A stretch of DNA of 64,000 nt from Labilithrix sp. (lineage in GTDB: Bacteria; Myxococcota_A; Polyangia; Polyangiales; Polyangiaceae): contig JAHBWD010000027.1 in assembly GCA_019637175.1 (NCBI GenBank), positions 1 to 64,000 on the forward strand. Reading direction: 5' to 3'. The position numbers and the translations under genes were made by a program. The notes beneath the pieces were generated by a model. That model saw only the letters and a list, made by a program, of their open reading frames with translations, did not search any database and was not told the origin of the DNA. Numbering within the stretch: position 1 is the first letter of the stretch; each line of letters opens with the position of its first letter. This document shows, in pieces, positions 1-10,688 of this stretch.

Positions 1-131
1 GCTTCGTCATGGCGCTCGGCATTGCAGCGCGCGTGCCTGTCGCTCGATCCCTCGATTTGCCCGCAAAAATGGCCACGGCCGCCGGGCATCCTGTGCCGGC
101 GGCCGCGCGCGGGGTGATCTTCGTGTCCTAG
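1..131 (+). CDS. C-terminal end of a gene entering from the left, product unknown
   Basis: Reading frame 3 is open from the first base to a TAG stop at 129-131 and gives 42 residues, rich in Ala and Val, ending in GVIFVS. The 5' part lies outside the window, so no family can be named. The gene would end about 10 bases before the stop of the convergent peptidase-like gene, a spacing like other convergent pairs here. A chance open frame of this length is possible at this GC content, so the call is tentative. Confidence 0.4.
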   Translation, partial: FVMALGIAARVPVARSLDLPAKMATAAGHPVPAAARGVIFVS

Positions 132-141
132 GACGTTCGTG

Positions 142-1359
142 TCACTTGGCGACCTCGGCGGGGTGCTCGTCGGCGATCTCGGGCGCAGCCTCGCGATCGA
201 GCTTCTCCGCGGGCTCCTTGGCCGTCACGCTCTCGAGATCTTCGTGCCGCGACTGGATCGGCGTCGGGCGCGGCGGCCACGCCGTGACGTAGCGCGGGGT
301 CTCTCCCGGCCCGCTCGCGTCGATCCACGACACGTGCCCGGCGCCGGGATCGCGCACGTCGAGGTGCACGAAGGAGCTGTTGGGGTAGTAGCCGCAGCCG
401 GTGTCTGTGAGCGTCTTGCAGAACGAGACCACGTCTTCGTTCTTCGTGCCCTCGATGCGGAAGTCGATCGCGCGGCCGGTCGCGTGCATGCTGCCCACCG
501 ACATCGGGCGATAGCCCGAGACGATGGAGAGCTTCATCGGCGAGCCCGCCTTGCCGAAGTGATCCGCGAGGAGCTGGATGCGCATCGCGAGGCGCTCGTC
601 GACGCGACGCACGCCGGGAGCGAGCTCGGCGCCCTTCTTCTGCGCGAGCTCGGCGATCGGCGTCGTCGGGCGCGCGGCGCTGCCCGGTCGCACGAGGACC
701 GAGAGGTGCTCGATCGCGAGCGGCGCGAGCGTTCCGTCACACTTGGTGAGCGCGAACGTCTCGATCTCCGGGCCGCGGATGATCTCGATCGGATCTTTCG
801 CGCAGCGCTTGGCGTCCGGCTTGGGCTCGGACTTCGACTTGCCGCGGATCCGCGCGACGAGCTCGGCAAGCTCCCCGTCGCGCTCGAGTTTGCCGTCGTC
901 GGGCTCGCTCTTCTTCTCGACGGCCTTGCGCGCGCCCTTCTCCTTGCTCGAGACCTTGGTCAAGGCGGCGCGCTCGGCGGGGAGCTTCGGCAGGTTGCCC
1001 GGCTTGGCGTGGGCGGTCTTTCCGTGCTCGACCTTCGACGTCATCGACGCGGGCATGACGTGCACGCCCTTCTCGATCTTCGGCTCTTTGTGCCCCGCGC
1101 CCGACGTGTCGACGCCGTGCGCGTGGTGGACGATCGGCTTGAGCGAGGGCTTCTTCGTGTGCTTGACGTGGACGATCGGGTTGTCCTTCTTGGAGCCCTT
1201 CTCGACCTTCGAGGCCTTCGAGGCCTTCTCGACCTTCTTGTGCTTCACGACCTTCACCGCGGCCGGCTTGGCGTGAGACGACTTCTCCGGGCTCGCCATC
1301 GCGGCGAGAGGCGCGATCGCGATCGCGAGGGCTACGAACGAGGAAACCACGGGCTTCAT
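142..1359 (-). CDS. Secreted peptidase M15/DUF882-type (YcbK-like) protein
   Basis: Probable exported peptidoglycan-active protein of 405 residues. The N terminus is a signal peptide (MKPVVSSFVALAIAIAPLAA). A long Lys/Ala/Pro-rich low-complexity stretch covers roughly residues 25-215. A C-terminal DUF882/peptidase M15 domain lies at about residues 256-350. It shows the expected zinc-site pattern, with SMHATGRAIDF near residue 291 and SSFVHLDVRD near 333. I chose the start at 1359, not a longer in-frame one at 1419, because GGAGGA lies just upstream and the signal peptide begins there. The Lys-rich region could bind wall polymers or anionic surfaces; that is inference. Family members cleave or bind cell-wall peptides; the exact substrate here is unknown. 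Confidence 0.82.
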   Translation of the reverse strand: MKPVVSSFVALAIAIAPLAAMASPEKSSHAKPAAVKVVKHKKVEKASKASKVEKGSKKDNPIVHVKHTKKPSLKPIVHHAHGVDTSGAGHKEPKIEKGVHVMPASMTSKVEHGKTAHAKPGNLPKLPAERAALTKVSSKEKGARKAVEKKSEPDDGKLERDGELAELVARIRGKSKSEPKPDAKRCAKDPIEIIRGPEIETFALTKCDGTLAPLAIEHLSVLVRPGSAARPTTPIAELAQKKGAELAPGVRRVDERLAMRIQLLADHFGKAGSPMKLSIVSGYRPMSVGSMHATGRAIDFRIEGTKNEDVVSFCKTLTDTGCGYYPNSSFVHLDVRDPGAGHVSWIDASGPGETPRYVTAWPPRPTPIQSRHEDLESVTAKEPAEKLDREAAPEIADEHPAEVAK

Positions 1360-1508
1360 CACGTCCTCCTCACCGTCTGGGGTCACCGGGGTAAACCGTC
1401 CCAGATGGCTGTAGCGCATAACCTCCTACATCCGCCCACCCTGGGCCAAACGATCGGCGTTTCTTTTTTTGCCCTGCCGATCCGCAGCCCGCGTAAACGC
1501 GCCGTTCG

Positions 1509-1922
1509 ATGACGCCGGCCGAGTTCGAGCAGCGCTTCCGCGCCCTCGTCGCGGCGCACGCGCAGGGCACCGGGAACGTCGGCTGCCTCGCGTGCGAGCG
1601 ATGCGAGCGCTGCAGCGACTCCACCTTCCTCAAAGATTGCCGGAACGTCGCGCGATCGAACTACTGCACCGACTGCGTCGACAGCACCGAGTGCTCGCAC
1701 TGCACCTCGTGCACCGCGTGCCTCGCGTGCTCGCACTGCGAAAAATGCGATCGGTGCGTCCAAAGCGCGTACCTCGTTCGCTGCGTCGGCATGAGCGGAT
1801 CGACGTACTGCTTCGGCTGCGTCGGGCTCTCCAAGAAGGACTTCCATATCTTGAACGAGCCCTACGAGCGGCAGGCGTACTTCGCGAAGGTCGCCGAGCT
1901 GCGCCAGAAGCTCAGGATCTGA
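1509..1922 (+). CDS. Small Cys-rich CxxC-repeat protein
   Basis: A 137-residue protein with 18 cysteines, nearly all between residues 26 and 105 and mostly in CxxC or CxxCxxC spacing (for example CERCERC, CTSCTACLACSHCEKC). There is no signal peptide, so it is probably cytoplasmic. The pattern suggests stacked zinc or iron-sulfur sites, or a repeated Cys ladder. The C-terminal 30 residues are Cys-free and helical-looking (NEPYERQAYFAKVAELRQKL). Similar myxobacterial proteins are sometimes given the misleading name CaiB/BaiF family, but nothing here resembles a CoA-transferase. Its TGA stop shares one base with the ATG of dtd, so the two are probably translationally coupled. Function unknown. 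Confidence 0.8.
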   Translation: MTPAEFEQRFRALVAAHAQGTGNVGCLACERCERCSDSTFLKDCRNVARSNYCTDCVDSTECSHCTSCTACLACSHCEKCDRCVQSAYLVRCVGMSGSTYCFGCVGLSKKDFHILNEPYERQAYFAKVAELRQKLRI

Positions 1923-2371
1923 TGCGCGCCGTCGTGCAGCGCGTCGCCTCGGCGAAGGTCGAGGTCGCGGGCGAGGTGGTCGGCGAGATCGGCCGCGGCC
2001 TCCTCGTGTATTTGGGCGCGGGCAAGGCCGACACCGACGCCGATCGGGCCTACGTGCTCTCGAAGGTGCTCGGCCTGCGGATCTTTTCGAACGACGAGGG
2101 GAAGATGGACCTCGGCGTGGAGGACGTGAGCGGCGCGCTGCTCGTCGTCAGCCAGTTCACGCTCTACGGCGACGTTCGCAAGGGGCGAAGGCCGAGCTTC
2201 GACGGCGCCATGGGGCCCGCCGAAGCGGAGCAGGCGTACGAGAGCTTCGTCCGCGAAGCGCGAGCGCGCGGCATCACGGTCGCGACGGGGCGTTTCCGCG
2301 CCGACATGAAGGTCGCGAGCGTGAACGACGGCCCGGTCACGATCTGGATCGACAGCGAAAAATCCGCCTAA
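1922..2371 (+). CDS. dtd: D-aminoacyl-tRNA deacylase
   Basis: A 149-residue cytoplasmic enzyme that hydrolyses D-amino acids (and Gly from mischarged tRNA-Ala) from tRNA, protecting translation. It matches the DTD family over its whole length: N-terminal MRAVVQRV, the SQFTL motif (VVSQFTLYGDVRKGRRPSF), and the C-terminal Gly-cisPro motif NDGPVTIWID that forms the chiral-selective pocket across the dimer. Length is typical. The ATG overlaps the stop of the Cys-rich gene by one base (TGATG), so initiation probably depends on upstream translation. A longer in-frame extension exists but runs through the Cys-rich gene and has no family similarity. Confidence 0.95.
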   Translation: MRAVVQRVASAKVEVAGEVVGEIGRGLLVYLGAGKADTDADRAYVLSKVLGLRIFSNDEGKMDLGVEDVSGALLVVSQFTLYGDVRKGRRPSFDGAMGPAEAEQAYESFVREARARGITVATGRFRADMKVASVNDGPVTIWIDSEKSA

Positions 2372-2380
2372 ATTAGGGGC

Positions 2381-2803
2381 GTGAGCGAGGAACGAGCGCG
2401 CGAGGAGCACGTGGCCGCGGCCGAGGCCGCCGAAGCCGAAGCCGAAGCCGACGCCGACGCGAGCGGCGACGCGCTCCCTCCCGACGCGATCTTCGACGCG
2501 CTCTGGGGGCGCGTCCTCGAGGCGTGGGACGAAGACAAACCCCACGAAGCGGCCCTCAAGTACGCCCTCGCCAACGGAATGCTCCCGGAGATCGCGGGCC
2601 GGTACCGCAAGCTCAAAGACGATCCCGACAAGAGCGCCCGCGCCCAGCGCAAGATCGACGGCATCGTCATGGCCGCGACGCAGATGATGCTGGCCACGAA
2701 GACCCCTCCGCGCACGAAGGTCCCCTGGCAGTGGACCGCGACGGCCTTCGCGATGTTCGCGTTCGTGATGGCGCTCCTCCTCTACAAGCTCCTCCTCCGC
2801 TGA
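2381..2803 (+). CDS. Small tail-anchored membrane protein, unknown
   Basis: A 140-residue protein starting at GTG, nine bases after dtd. The first 32 residues are almost all Ala, Glu and Asp (repeats of AEAE/ADAD). A soluble helical part follows (DAIFDALWGRVLEAWDEDKPHEAALKYA), and one transmembrane helix ends the protein (ATAFAMFAFVMALLLYKLLL). The layout is that of a tail-anchored inner-membrane protein with a cytoplasmic acidic head. It reads as the third gene of a run with the Cys-rich protein and dtd. I do not recognise a family. Confidence 0.7.
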   Translation: MSEERAREEHVAAAEAAEAEAEADADASGDALPPDAIFDALWGRVLEAWDEDKPHEAALKYALANGMLPEIAGRYRKLKDDPDKSARAQRKIDGIVMAATQMMLATKTPPRTKVPWQWTATAFAMFAFVMALLLYKLLLR

Positions 2804-2851
2804 GCGCGCTGAGGGCGCTGAGCGCCGAGCCTCACCGGAAGGGGCGAAGGT

Positions 2852-2866
2852 GTGCCAGGGTGGCAC
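2852..2866. promoter_or_regulatory. Perfect inverted repeat upstream of the enhancer-binding protein gene
   Basis: GTGCCA-ggg-TGGCAC is a perfect 6-3-6 dyad, 113 bases before the chosen start at 2979. It resembles an operator. The right arm TGGCACG looks like a sigma-54 -24 element, but no -12 GC follows at the required spacing, so I do not call a sigma-54 promoter. Confidence 0.4.
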
Positions 2867-2885
2867 GTAGAAATCGGCACGATGC

Positions 2886-2905
2886 GCCGTGCGTTCTTGC
2901 ACGGC
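2886..2905. promoter_or_regulatory. Second inverted repeat upstream of the enhancer-binding protein gene
   Basis: GCCGTGC-gttctt-GCACGGC is a perfect 7-6-7 dyad beginning 19 bases after the first inverted repeat. Two dyads in a 175-base gap before a regulatory gene suggest regulator binding, possibly autoregulation. In RNA the second could instead form a short hairpin. Confidence 0.35.
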
Positions 2906-2978
2906 CCGCGCGATTTCCGCGGATCCTCGCGCCCTCTCGCCGCGGCCCGCGTCTTGCTCATGCTCGTGCTCGGTCTCC

Positions 2979-6550
<3,572 letters not shown>

Positions 6551-6554
<4 letters not shown>

Positions 6555-6808
6555 AGACGGTGCGGGACATCATCGGGTTCGCCCTTCTGGCGGTGCTCAC
6601 CGGCTGCGCGGCGGAGACGTCGCCGGTCACCGTGCTCGAGCCGGAGGAGAGCATCTCGGCCGCGGCCACCACCGACGAAGCGACGGAGGAGAGCGCCGCT
6701 CCCGATCGACTCGAGCAAGCCGTGACGGCGCCTCGCCATGGCGACCTCACGCAGTGCGCGAGCTGCGGGCCGGGCCCGCAGCCGTGGTATCGCACCGAAG
6801 GGCGCTGA
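6551..6808 (+). CDS. Small lipoprotein coupled to the enhancer-binding protein
   Basis: An 85-residue predicted lipoprotein: signal peptide MKTVRDIIGFALLAVLTGC with lipobox LTGC (Cys19), then an acidic, Ala/Glu-rich stretch and a short tail with a CASC pair (QCASCGPGPQPWYRTEGR). Its ATG overlaps the TGA of the activator gene by four bases, and GAGGAG upstream serves as ribosome-binding site. Co-translation suggests a linked role, such as an envelope-located signal or partner for the TPR-like sensor region; this is inference. No family recognised. Confidence 0.72.
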
Positions 6809-6811
6809 CCC

Positions 6812-7855
6812 TCAGCCGCGCGCGAGGCGGGCGGCGAGCGCCATCGCTTCTTCCATCCCACGCGCGTCGGCGGTGCCCTTGCCGGCGCGATCGTAGGCCG
6901 TGCCGTGGTCGACGCTCGTGCGGACGATCGGCAGGCCGAGCGAGACGTTCACCGCCTCGCCGAAGCCGAGCAGCTTCATCGGGATGGTCGCCTGGTCGTG
7001 GTACATCGCGACCACCGCCGCGAAGCGGCCTCCGGCGGCGAGACGAAACGCGCTCTCGGCCGGCACGGGGCCCTCGAGATCGACCGCGAGCTTCGCCGCG
7101 GCGATGCGCGCGCGGCCCTTCGCGATGCCGGGCGCGATCGCGCGCGCCTCTTCGTGCCCGAGGAGGCCGCGCTCTCCGGCGTGAGGGTTGAGCGCAGCGA
7201 TCGCGACGCTCGGACGCGCGCCGCGCTTCGAAGAGCGAAGCCGATCGACGAACGCCGCCGTCCAGAACGCGGCGCGCGCGACCTCGGCGGGCGTGATGGC
7301 GCGAGGGACGCGCGCGATCGGAAGGTGCGTCGTCACGAGCGACGTCGTCAGCCGCTCGGTGTAGAACGCCATCGTCACCTCCTTCGCGCCGAGGCGCGAC
7401 GCGAGGTGCTCGGTGTGACCGCGGAAGCGCTTCGCCGCGCCGCCCGATCGCGCGATCGCGTCCTTGCTCACGGGGCCGGTCACGAGCGCGTCGGCCTCGC
7501 CGCGCGCGACGAGATCGGTCGCGGCGTCGATCCACGCGAGCTGGGCCGCGCCCGACGCGCGCGTCGGCTTGCCCGGCCTTCGGTCGGCGGCGGCGAGCGA
7601 AGCGCGCGGCTCGAGGACGGGGATCCCTTCGCCGCGCGCCCACGCCTCGGCGACCGAGCGCACGCGCACGACGAGCGCGGGATCGACGCCGCGCGTGCGC
7701 GCCGCGGCGCGGATCGCGCCGAGATCGCCGACGAGCAGGATACGCGCGCCGCGATCGCGCCTGCGCATCGCTCGCGAGGCGACGACCGCGACCTCCGGAC
7801 CGATGCCCGACGGACAGCCGACGCTCACGGCGAGCCGCACGCGTTCGCCCTTCAT
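6812..7855 (-). CDS. pdxA: 4-hydroxythreonine-4-phosphate dehydrogenase
   Basis: A 347-residue enzyme of pyridoxal 5'-phosphate biosynthesis that oxidises 4-phosphohydroxy-L-threonine with NAD and a divalent metal. Family motifs are present in order: GCPSGIGPEV, TGPVSKDAI, the metal ligand His in GHTEHLA, NPHAGERGLLG, YHDQATIPMK with the second His, and DHGTAYDRAGKG with the third. The first motif has Cys-Pro-Ser where most members have Asp-Pro-Ala. The ATG overlaps the stop of the upstream response-regulator gene by four bases, so the two are one transcription unit. No pdxJ or other vitamin B6 gene is in the window. PdxA-like enzymes of other pathways (PdxA2) are an alternative. Confidence 0.88.
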   Translation of the reverse strand: MKGERVRLAVSVGCPSGIGPEVAVVASRAMRRRDRGARILLVGDLGAIRAAARTRGVDPALVVRVRSVAEAWARGEGIPVLEPRASLAAADRRPGKPTRASGAAQLAWIDAATDLVARGEADALVTGPVSKDAIARSGGAAKRFRGHTEHLASRLGAKEVTMAFYTERLTTSLVTTHLPIARVPRAITPAEVARAAFWTAAFVDRLRSSKRGARPSVAIAALNPHAGERGLLGHEEARAIAPGIAKGRARIAAAKLAVDLEGPVPAESAFRLAAGGRFAAVVAMYHDQATIPMKLLGFGEAVNVSLGLPIVRTSVDHGTAYDRAGKGTADARGMEEAMALAARLARG

Positions 7856-8556
7856 CTCGCCTTCTCCGTCCCGAACGGCAGCGGGAGCTTGTAGCCGGCG
7901 CCGCGCAGCGTCTCGAGGGGAAAGGCGTCGCCGAGCTTCATGCGGAGCCGCCTCACGTGGATGTCGACCGTGCGCGGCCCGCCGTCGTAGCGCGCGCCCC
8001 AGACGCGCGCGAGGAGCGACTCGCGGGAGAACACGCGACCGCGATGCTGGGCGAGGAACGCGAGGAGGGCGAACTCCTTCGCGGTGAGCGCGATGGGGCG
8101 CCCGTCGACGAGCACCTCGTGGGAGGCGCGGTCGACGACGAGGGATCCGACCTTGACCCGCTCTTCGGTCGCGAACTCGCTGCGCTTCCACTCGAGCTGG
8201 CGGATGCGCGCGTAGAGCTCCGACGGCGTGCACGGCATCACGATGAAGTCTTCGAACCCGCTCGACGGGTCGACGCGGCCGATCTGTCGCGGCGAGACCG
8301 CGACGATCGCGGGCGTCTCGGTGAGCTCGGCGGTCTTGCGGACGGCGCGGAGCGCCGCGACGGCGAGATCGGGGCGTTCGCCGGCCTCGATGACGATCGC
8401 GCGCGCGACGGCGCCCTCTTCGTCGAAGAGCGACGCGCCCTCGTCCCAGAGATCGAGCGTGCGCACGTCGGCGCCGAGCGTTCGAAGGAGCGTGGCCGCC
8501 CCTTCGGGGCTCTCGAGATCGGGGCCGTGGCCGATGACGACGACGAACGCGGACAA
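7852..8556 (-). CDS. OmpR/PhoB-family regulator with degenerate receiver domain
   Basis: A 234-residue DNA-binding protein. The C-terminal winged helix is clear (residues 135-230: GRPIALTAKEFALLAFL, VFSRESLLARVWG, RTVDIHVRRLRMKLG). The N-terminal domain has the length and pattern of a receiver but lacks its chemistry. The acidic pair at the N terminus is missing (VVVIGHG), the phospho-acceptor position reads AIVIEAGE with Glu in place of Asp, and the conserved Lys is Met (DFIVMPCTPSEL). It therefore probably acts without phosphorylation. The start is TTG at 8556, supported by AGGAAGG seven bases upstream. It overlaps pdxA by four bases, and no histidine kinase gene is near. Confidence 0.85.
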   Translation of the reverse strand: MSAFVVVIGHGPDLESPEGAATLLRTLGADVRTLDLWDEGASLFDEEGAVARAIVIEAGERPDLAVAALRAVRKTAELTETPAIVAVSPRQIGRVDPSSGFEDFIVMPCTPSELYARIRQLEWKRSEFATEERVKVGSLVVDRASHEVLVDGRPIALTAKEFALLAFLAQHRGRVFSRESLLARVWGARYDGGPRTVDIHVRRLRMKLGDAFPLETLRGAGYKLPLPFGTEKAR

Positions 8557-8583
8557 TCCGCGTCCTTCCTACACCAGACCGAG

Positions 8584-8700
8584 CGTGCCAGTCGATGTGC
8601 CTTCCTCGCACCCTGGCCGGCGAGGTCGGGCGATCCAATCCATGGCGCAAGTATCTAAAATAACGACCAAATATAGTGTCGCAGGTCGCGCACTGGCACG
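8584..8700. promoter_or_regulatory. Divergent regulatory region with paired inverted 9-mers and shared -10 core
   Basis: This gap lies between the response regulator (minus) and a lipoprotein (plus). CGTGCCAGT at 8584-8592 is exactly inverted as ACTGGCACG at 8692-8700. The arms lie 28 and 33 bases from the two start codons. Between them is an AT-rich patch (8651-8679) rare in this GC-rich window. It holds TATAGT on the plus strand (8672-8677) and the overlapping TATATT on the minus strand (8675-8670), consistent with a bidirectional promoter. No good -35 is visible. The right arm resembles a sigma-54 -24 box, but the following TTGC is one base too far away. Confidence 0.4.
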
Positions 8701-8732
8701 TCCTTTTGCGGCACGGTAGATCTCGCCCGACC

Positions 8733-10688
8733 ATGCGGCTCGCTCCCTTCGGTCGCGCTCTGCTCGTCGCCGTCGTGTGTCTCGCGTCCGCGTGCGGCAG
8801 CGAGAGCGACCCCGGCGGAGAGGCCGCGCTCGCGCCGCTCGCGATCCCCGAAGGCTGCCAGCCGCTGCTCGTCGAGGCGACCGGCGCGCCGCCGGAGACG
8901 AGCGCGTGCCTCGCGCCCTATCCCTCCGACTTCCATCGCGCGGGCGATCGCGTCGCGCTCCGCGGCGCGGCGCGGCCGCGCCTGCCGAGCGGCGAAGAGA
9001 GCGATCCGCACGACGTCGGCGTCATCGACGGCGCGTCGACGATCCCGACGATCGTCGGCGCGCTCTCGGGCGACGTCGTGCGCGACGGCTTGCCCGGCGT
9101 CATGGACGATCCTTCGGCGAGCGCGCGCGCGGAGAGCGCGACGCTCCTCCTCGAGGCCGACACCGGCGCGTTCGTCCCCCACTACGCCGACGTCGTCGCG
9201 CGCGGAGACGGATCGCGCAGCCCCGTCATCTTGCGCGCGTTCTCCCCGCTCAGGCCCCAGACGCGCTACGTCGCGGCGATCGCCGGCGCTCGCCTCGAGG
9301 GAGGAGCGATCGCGACGGCGCCCGAGGGGTTTCGCCGCCTGCGCGACGGCGCGACGCTCGGCGATCCCGCGCTCGACGCGATCGCGCCGCGCTTCGACGC
9401 CGAGGTGTTCGCGCCGCTCGCGCGCGCCGGCGTCGCCCGCGAGCGCCTCCAGCTCGCGTGGGACTTCACGACCGGCAGCGCCGAACGACCGAAGACCGAC
9501 ATGCTCCGCGTCCGCGAGCTCACGCTCGCGTGGCTCGACGCGAACGCGCCCGCGGCCCGCGTCGTCGGCAGCCGCTCGGGCAGCGCTCTCGTCGCGCGGC
9601 TGCTCGACGTCGAGATCGACGTGCCGCTCTTCCTCGATCGGGCCGAGCCCGGAGGGCTGCTCTTCCGCGACGGCGCGGGCGCCGTCGCGCAGAACGGCAC
9701 GACGACGGTGAGGGTGCTCGTCGTCGTCCCGAAGTCGATCGAGAGCAAGGCCGAGCCCGCGCGCCTGCTCGGCTACGGCCACGGCTTCTTCGGCGGCACC
9801 GCCGAGCTCGAGGGCGACGCCGCGCTCACGATCGCCGGCCGCACCTCGTCGATCCTCTACGGCGTCGACTGGTGGGGGATGTCGAACCCCGATCTGTCGC
9901 TCGTCACCGACGCGCTCGCGACGAGGCCCGCGCACACGGCCGACTTCGCCGAGCGCGCGCATCAGGCGATGGCCAACTGGATCGTCGCGACGGCGGCGAT
10001 GCGCGGACCGATGACCCGCGCGCCCGAGCTCCAGCGCGCGGGCCAGCCGATCTACGACCCTTCGTTCGTCGCCTACTTCGGCGCGAGCCAGGGCCACATC
10101 CTCGGCGGCACGCTCGCCGCGCTCTCGCCCGACTTCTCGCGCGTCGTGCTCAACGTCGGCGGCGGCGCGTTCACGCACCTCATGCCGCGCTCGCTCAACT
10201 TCGGTCCGTTCGCGATCCTGCTCGGCGCGGTCTTCCAGGATCCGCTCACCGTGCAGTCGTTCATCGCGATGTTCCAGCGCCCGCTCGATCGGATCGATCC
10301 CATCACGTGGGCGCCGCACGTCACCGACGCGAAGCTGCCGCGGAGCCCGGACGATCGCCGCGTGCTCATGCAGATCGGGCTCGGCGACGCGCAGGTGCCG
10401 AACGTCGGGAGCTTCCTCCACGCGCGCGCGCTCGGCTTGCGGCTCGTCACGCCGTCGCCCGCCGACGTCTTCGGTCTCTCCCCGGCGGAGGAAGGCGCGC
10501 CCTCGGCGCTCTCCCTCTACGACTTCGAGGTCGACACCACCGGCTACGCCGAGGGCAAGCCGGTCTCGCCGAACCCGGTGCACGCGAGCGTTCGCGTCAA
10601 CGCGGCGGCGCTTCGACAGATGGAAGCGTTCGTGAAGCCCGGCGGCACGATCCTCCACGCGTGCGACGGCCCCTGCGACCCGGAGTGA
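8733..10688 (+). CDS. Large lipoprotein with alpha/beta-hydrolase-like domain
   Basis: A 651-residue predicted lipoprotein: signal peptide with lipobox ASAC (MRLAPFGRALLVAVVCLASAC). The C-terminal half looks like an alpha/beta hydrolase, with GYGHGFFGG as oxyanion-type loop and YFGASQGHILGG near residue 450 as nucleophile elbow (Gly-Ala-Ser-Gln-Gly). The N-terminal part resembles the bacterial virulence-lipase-like N-terminal region and contains YPSDF and PRLPSG. I start at ATG 8733 because the signal peptide begins there, although an in-frame GTG lies at 8676. Likely an outer-membrane esterase or peptidase-like enzyme; substrate unknown. Its stop directly abuts the stop of the convergent kinase gene. 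Confidence 0.75.
   Translation: MRLAPFGRALLVAVVCLASACGSESDPGGEAALAPLAIPEGCQPLLVEATGAPPETSACLAPYPSDFHRAGDRVALRGAARPRLPSGEESDPHDVGVIDGASTIPTIVGALSGDVVRDGLPGVMDDPSASARAESATLLLEADTGAFVPHYADVVARGDGSRSPVILRAFSPLRPQTRYVAAIAGARLEGGAIATAPEGFRRLRDGATLGDPALDAIAPRFDAEVFAPLARAGVARERLQLAWDFTTGSAERPKTDMLRVRELTLAWLDANAPAARVVGSRSGSALVARLLDVEIDVPLFLDRAEPGGLLFRDGAGAVAQNGTTTVRVLVVVPKSIESKAEPARLLGYGHGFFGGTAELEGDAALTIAGRTSSILYGVDWWGMSNPDLSLVTDALATRPAHTADFAERAHQAMANWIVATAAMRGPMTRAPELQRAGQPIYDPSFVAYFGASQGHILGGTLAALSPDFSRVVLNVGGGAFTHLMPRSLNFGPFAILLGAVFQDPLTVQSFIAMFQRPLDRIDPITWAPHVTDAKLPRSPDDRRVLMQIGLGDAQVPNVGSFLHARALGLRLVTPSPADVFGLSPAEEGAPSALSLYDFEVDTTGYAEGKPVSPNPVHASVRVNAAALRQMEAFVKPGGTILHACDGPCDPE

Noticed and set aside
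8694..8709. Sigma-54 promoter TGGCACG...TTGC before the hydrolase-like lipoprotein
   Set aside because: There are 11 bases between GG and GC instead of the strict 10, so the promoter would be non-functional by the known rule.
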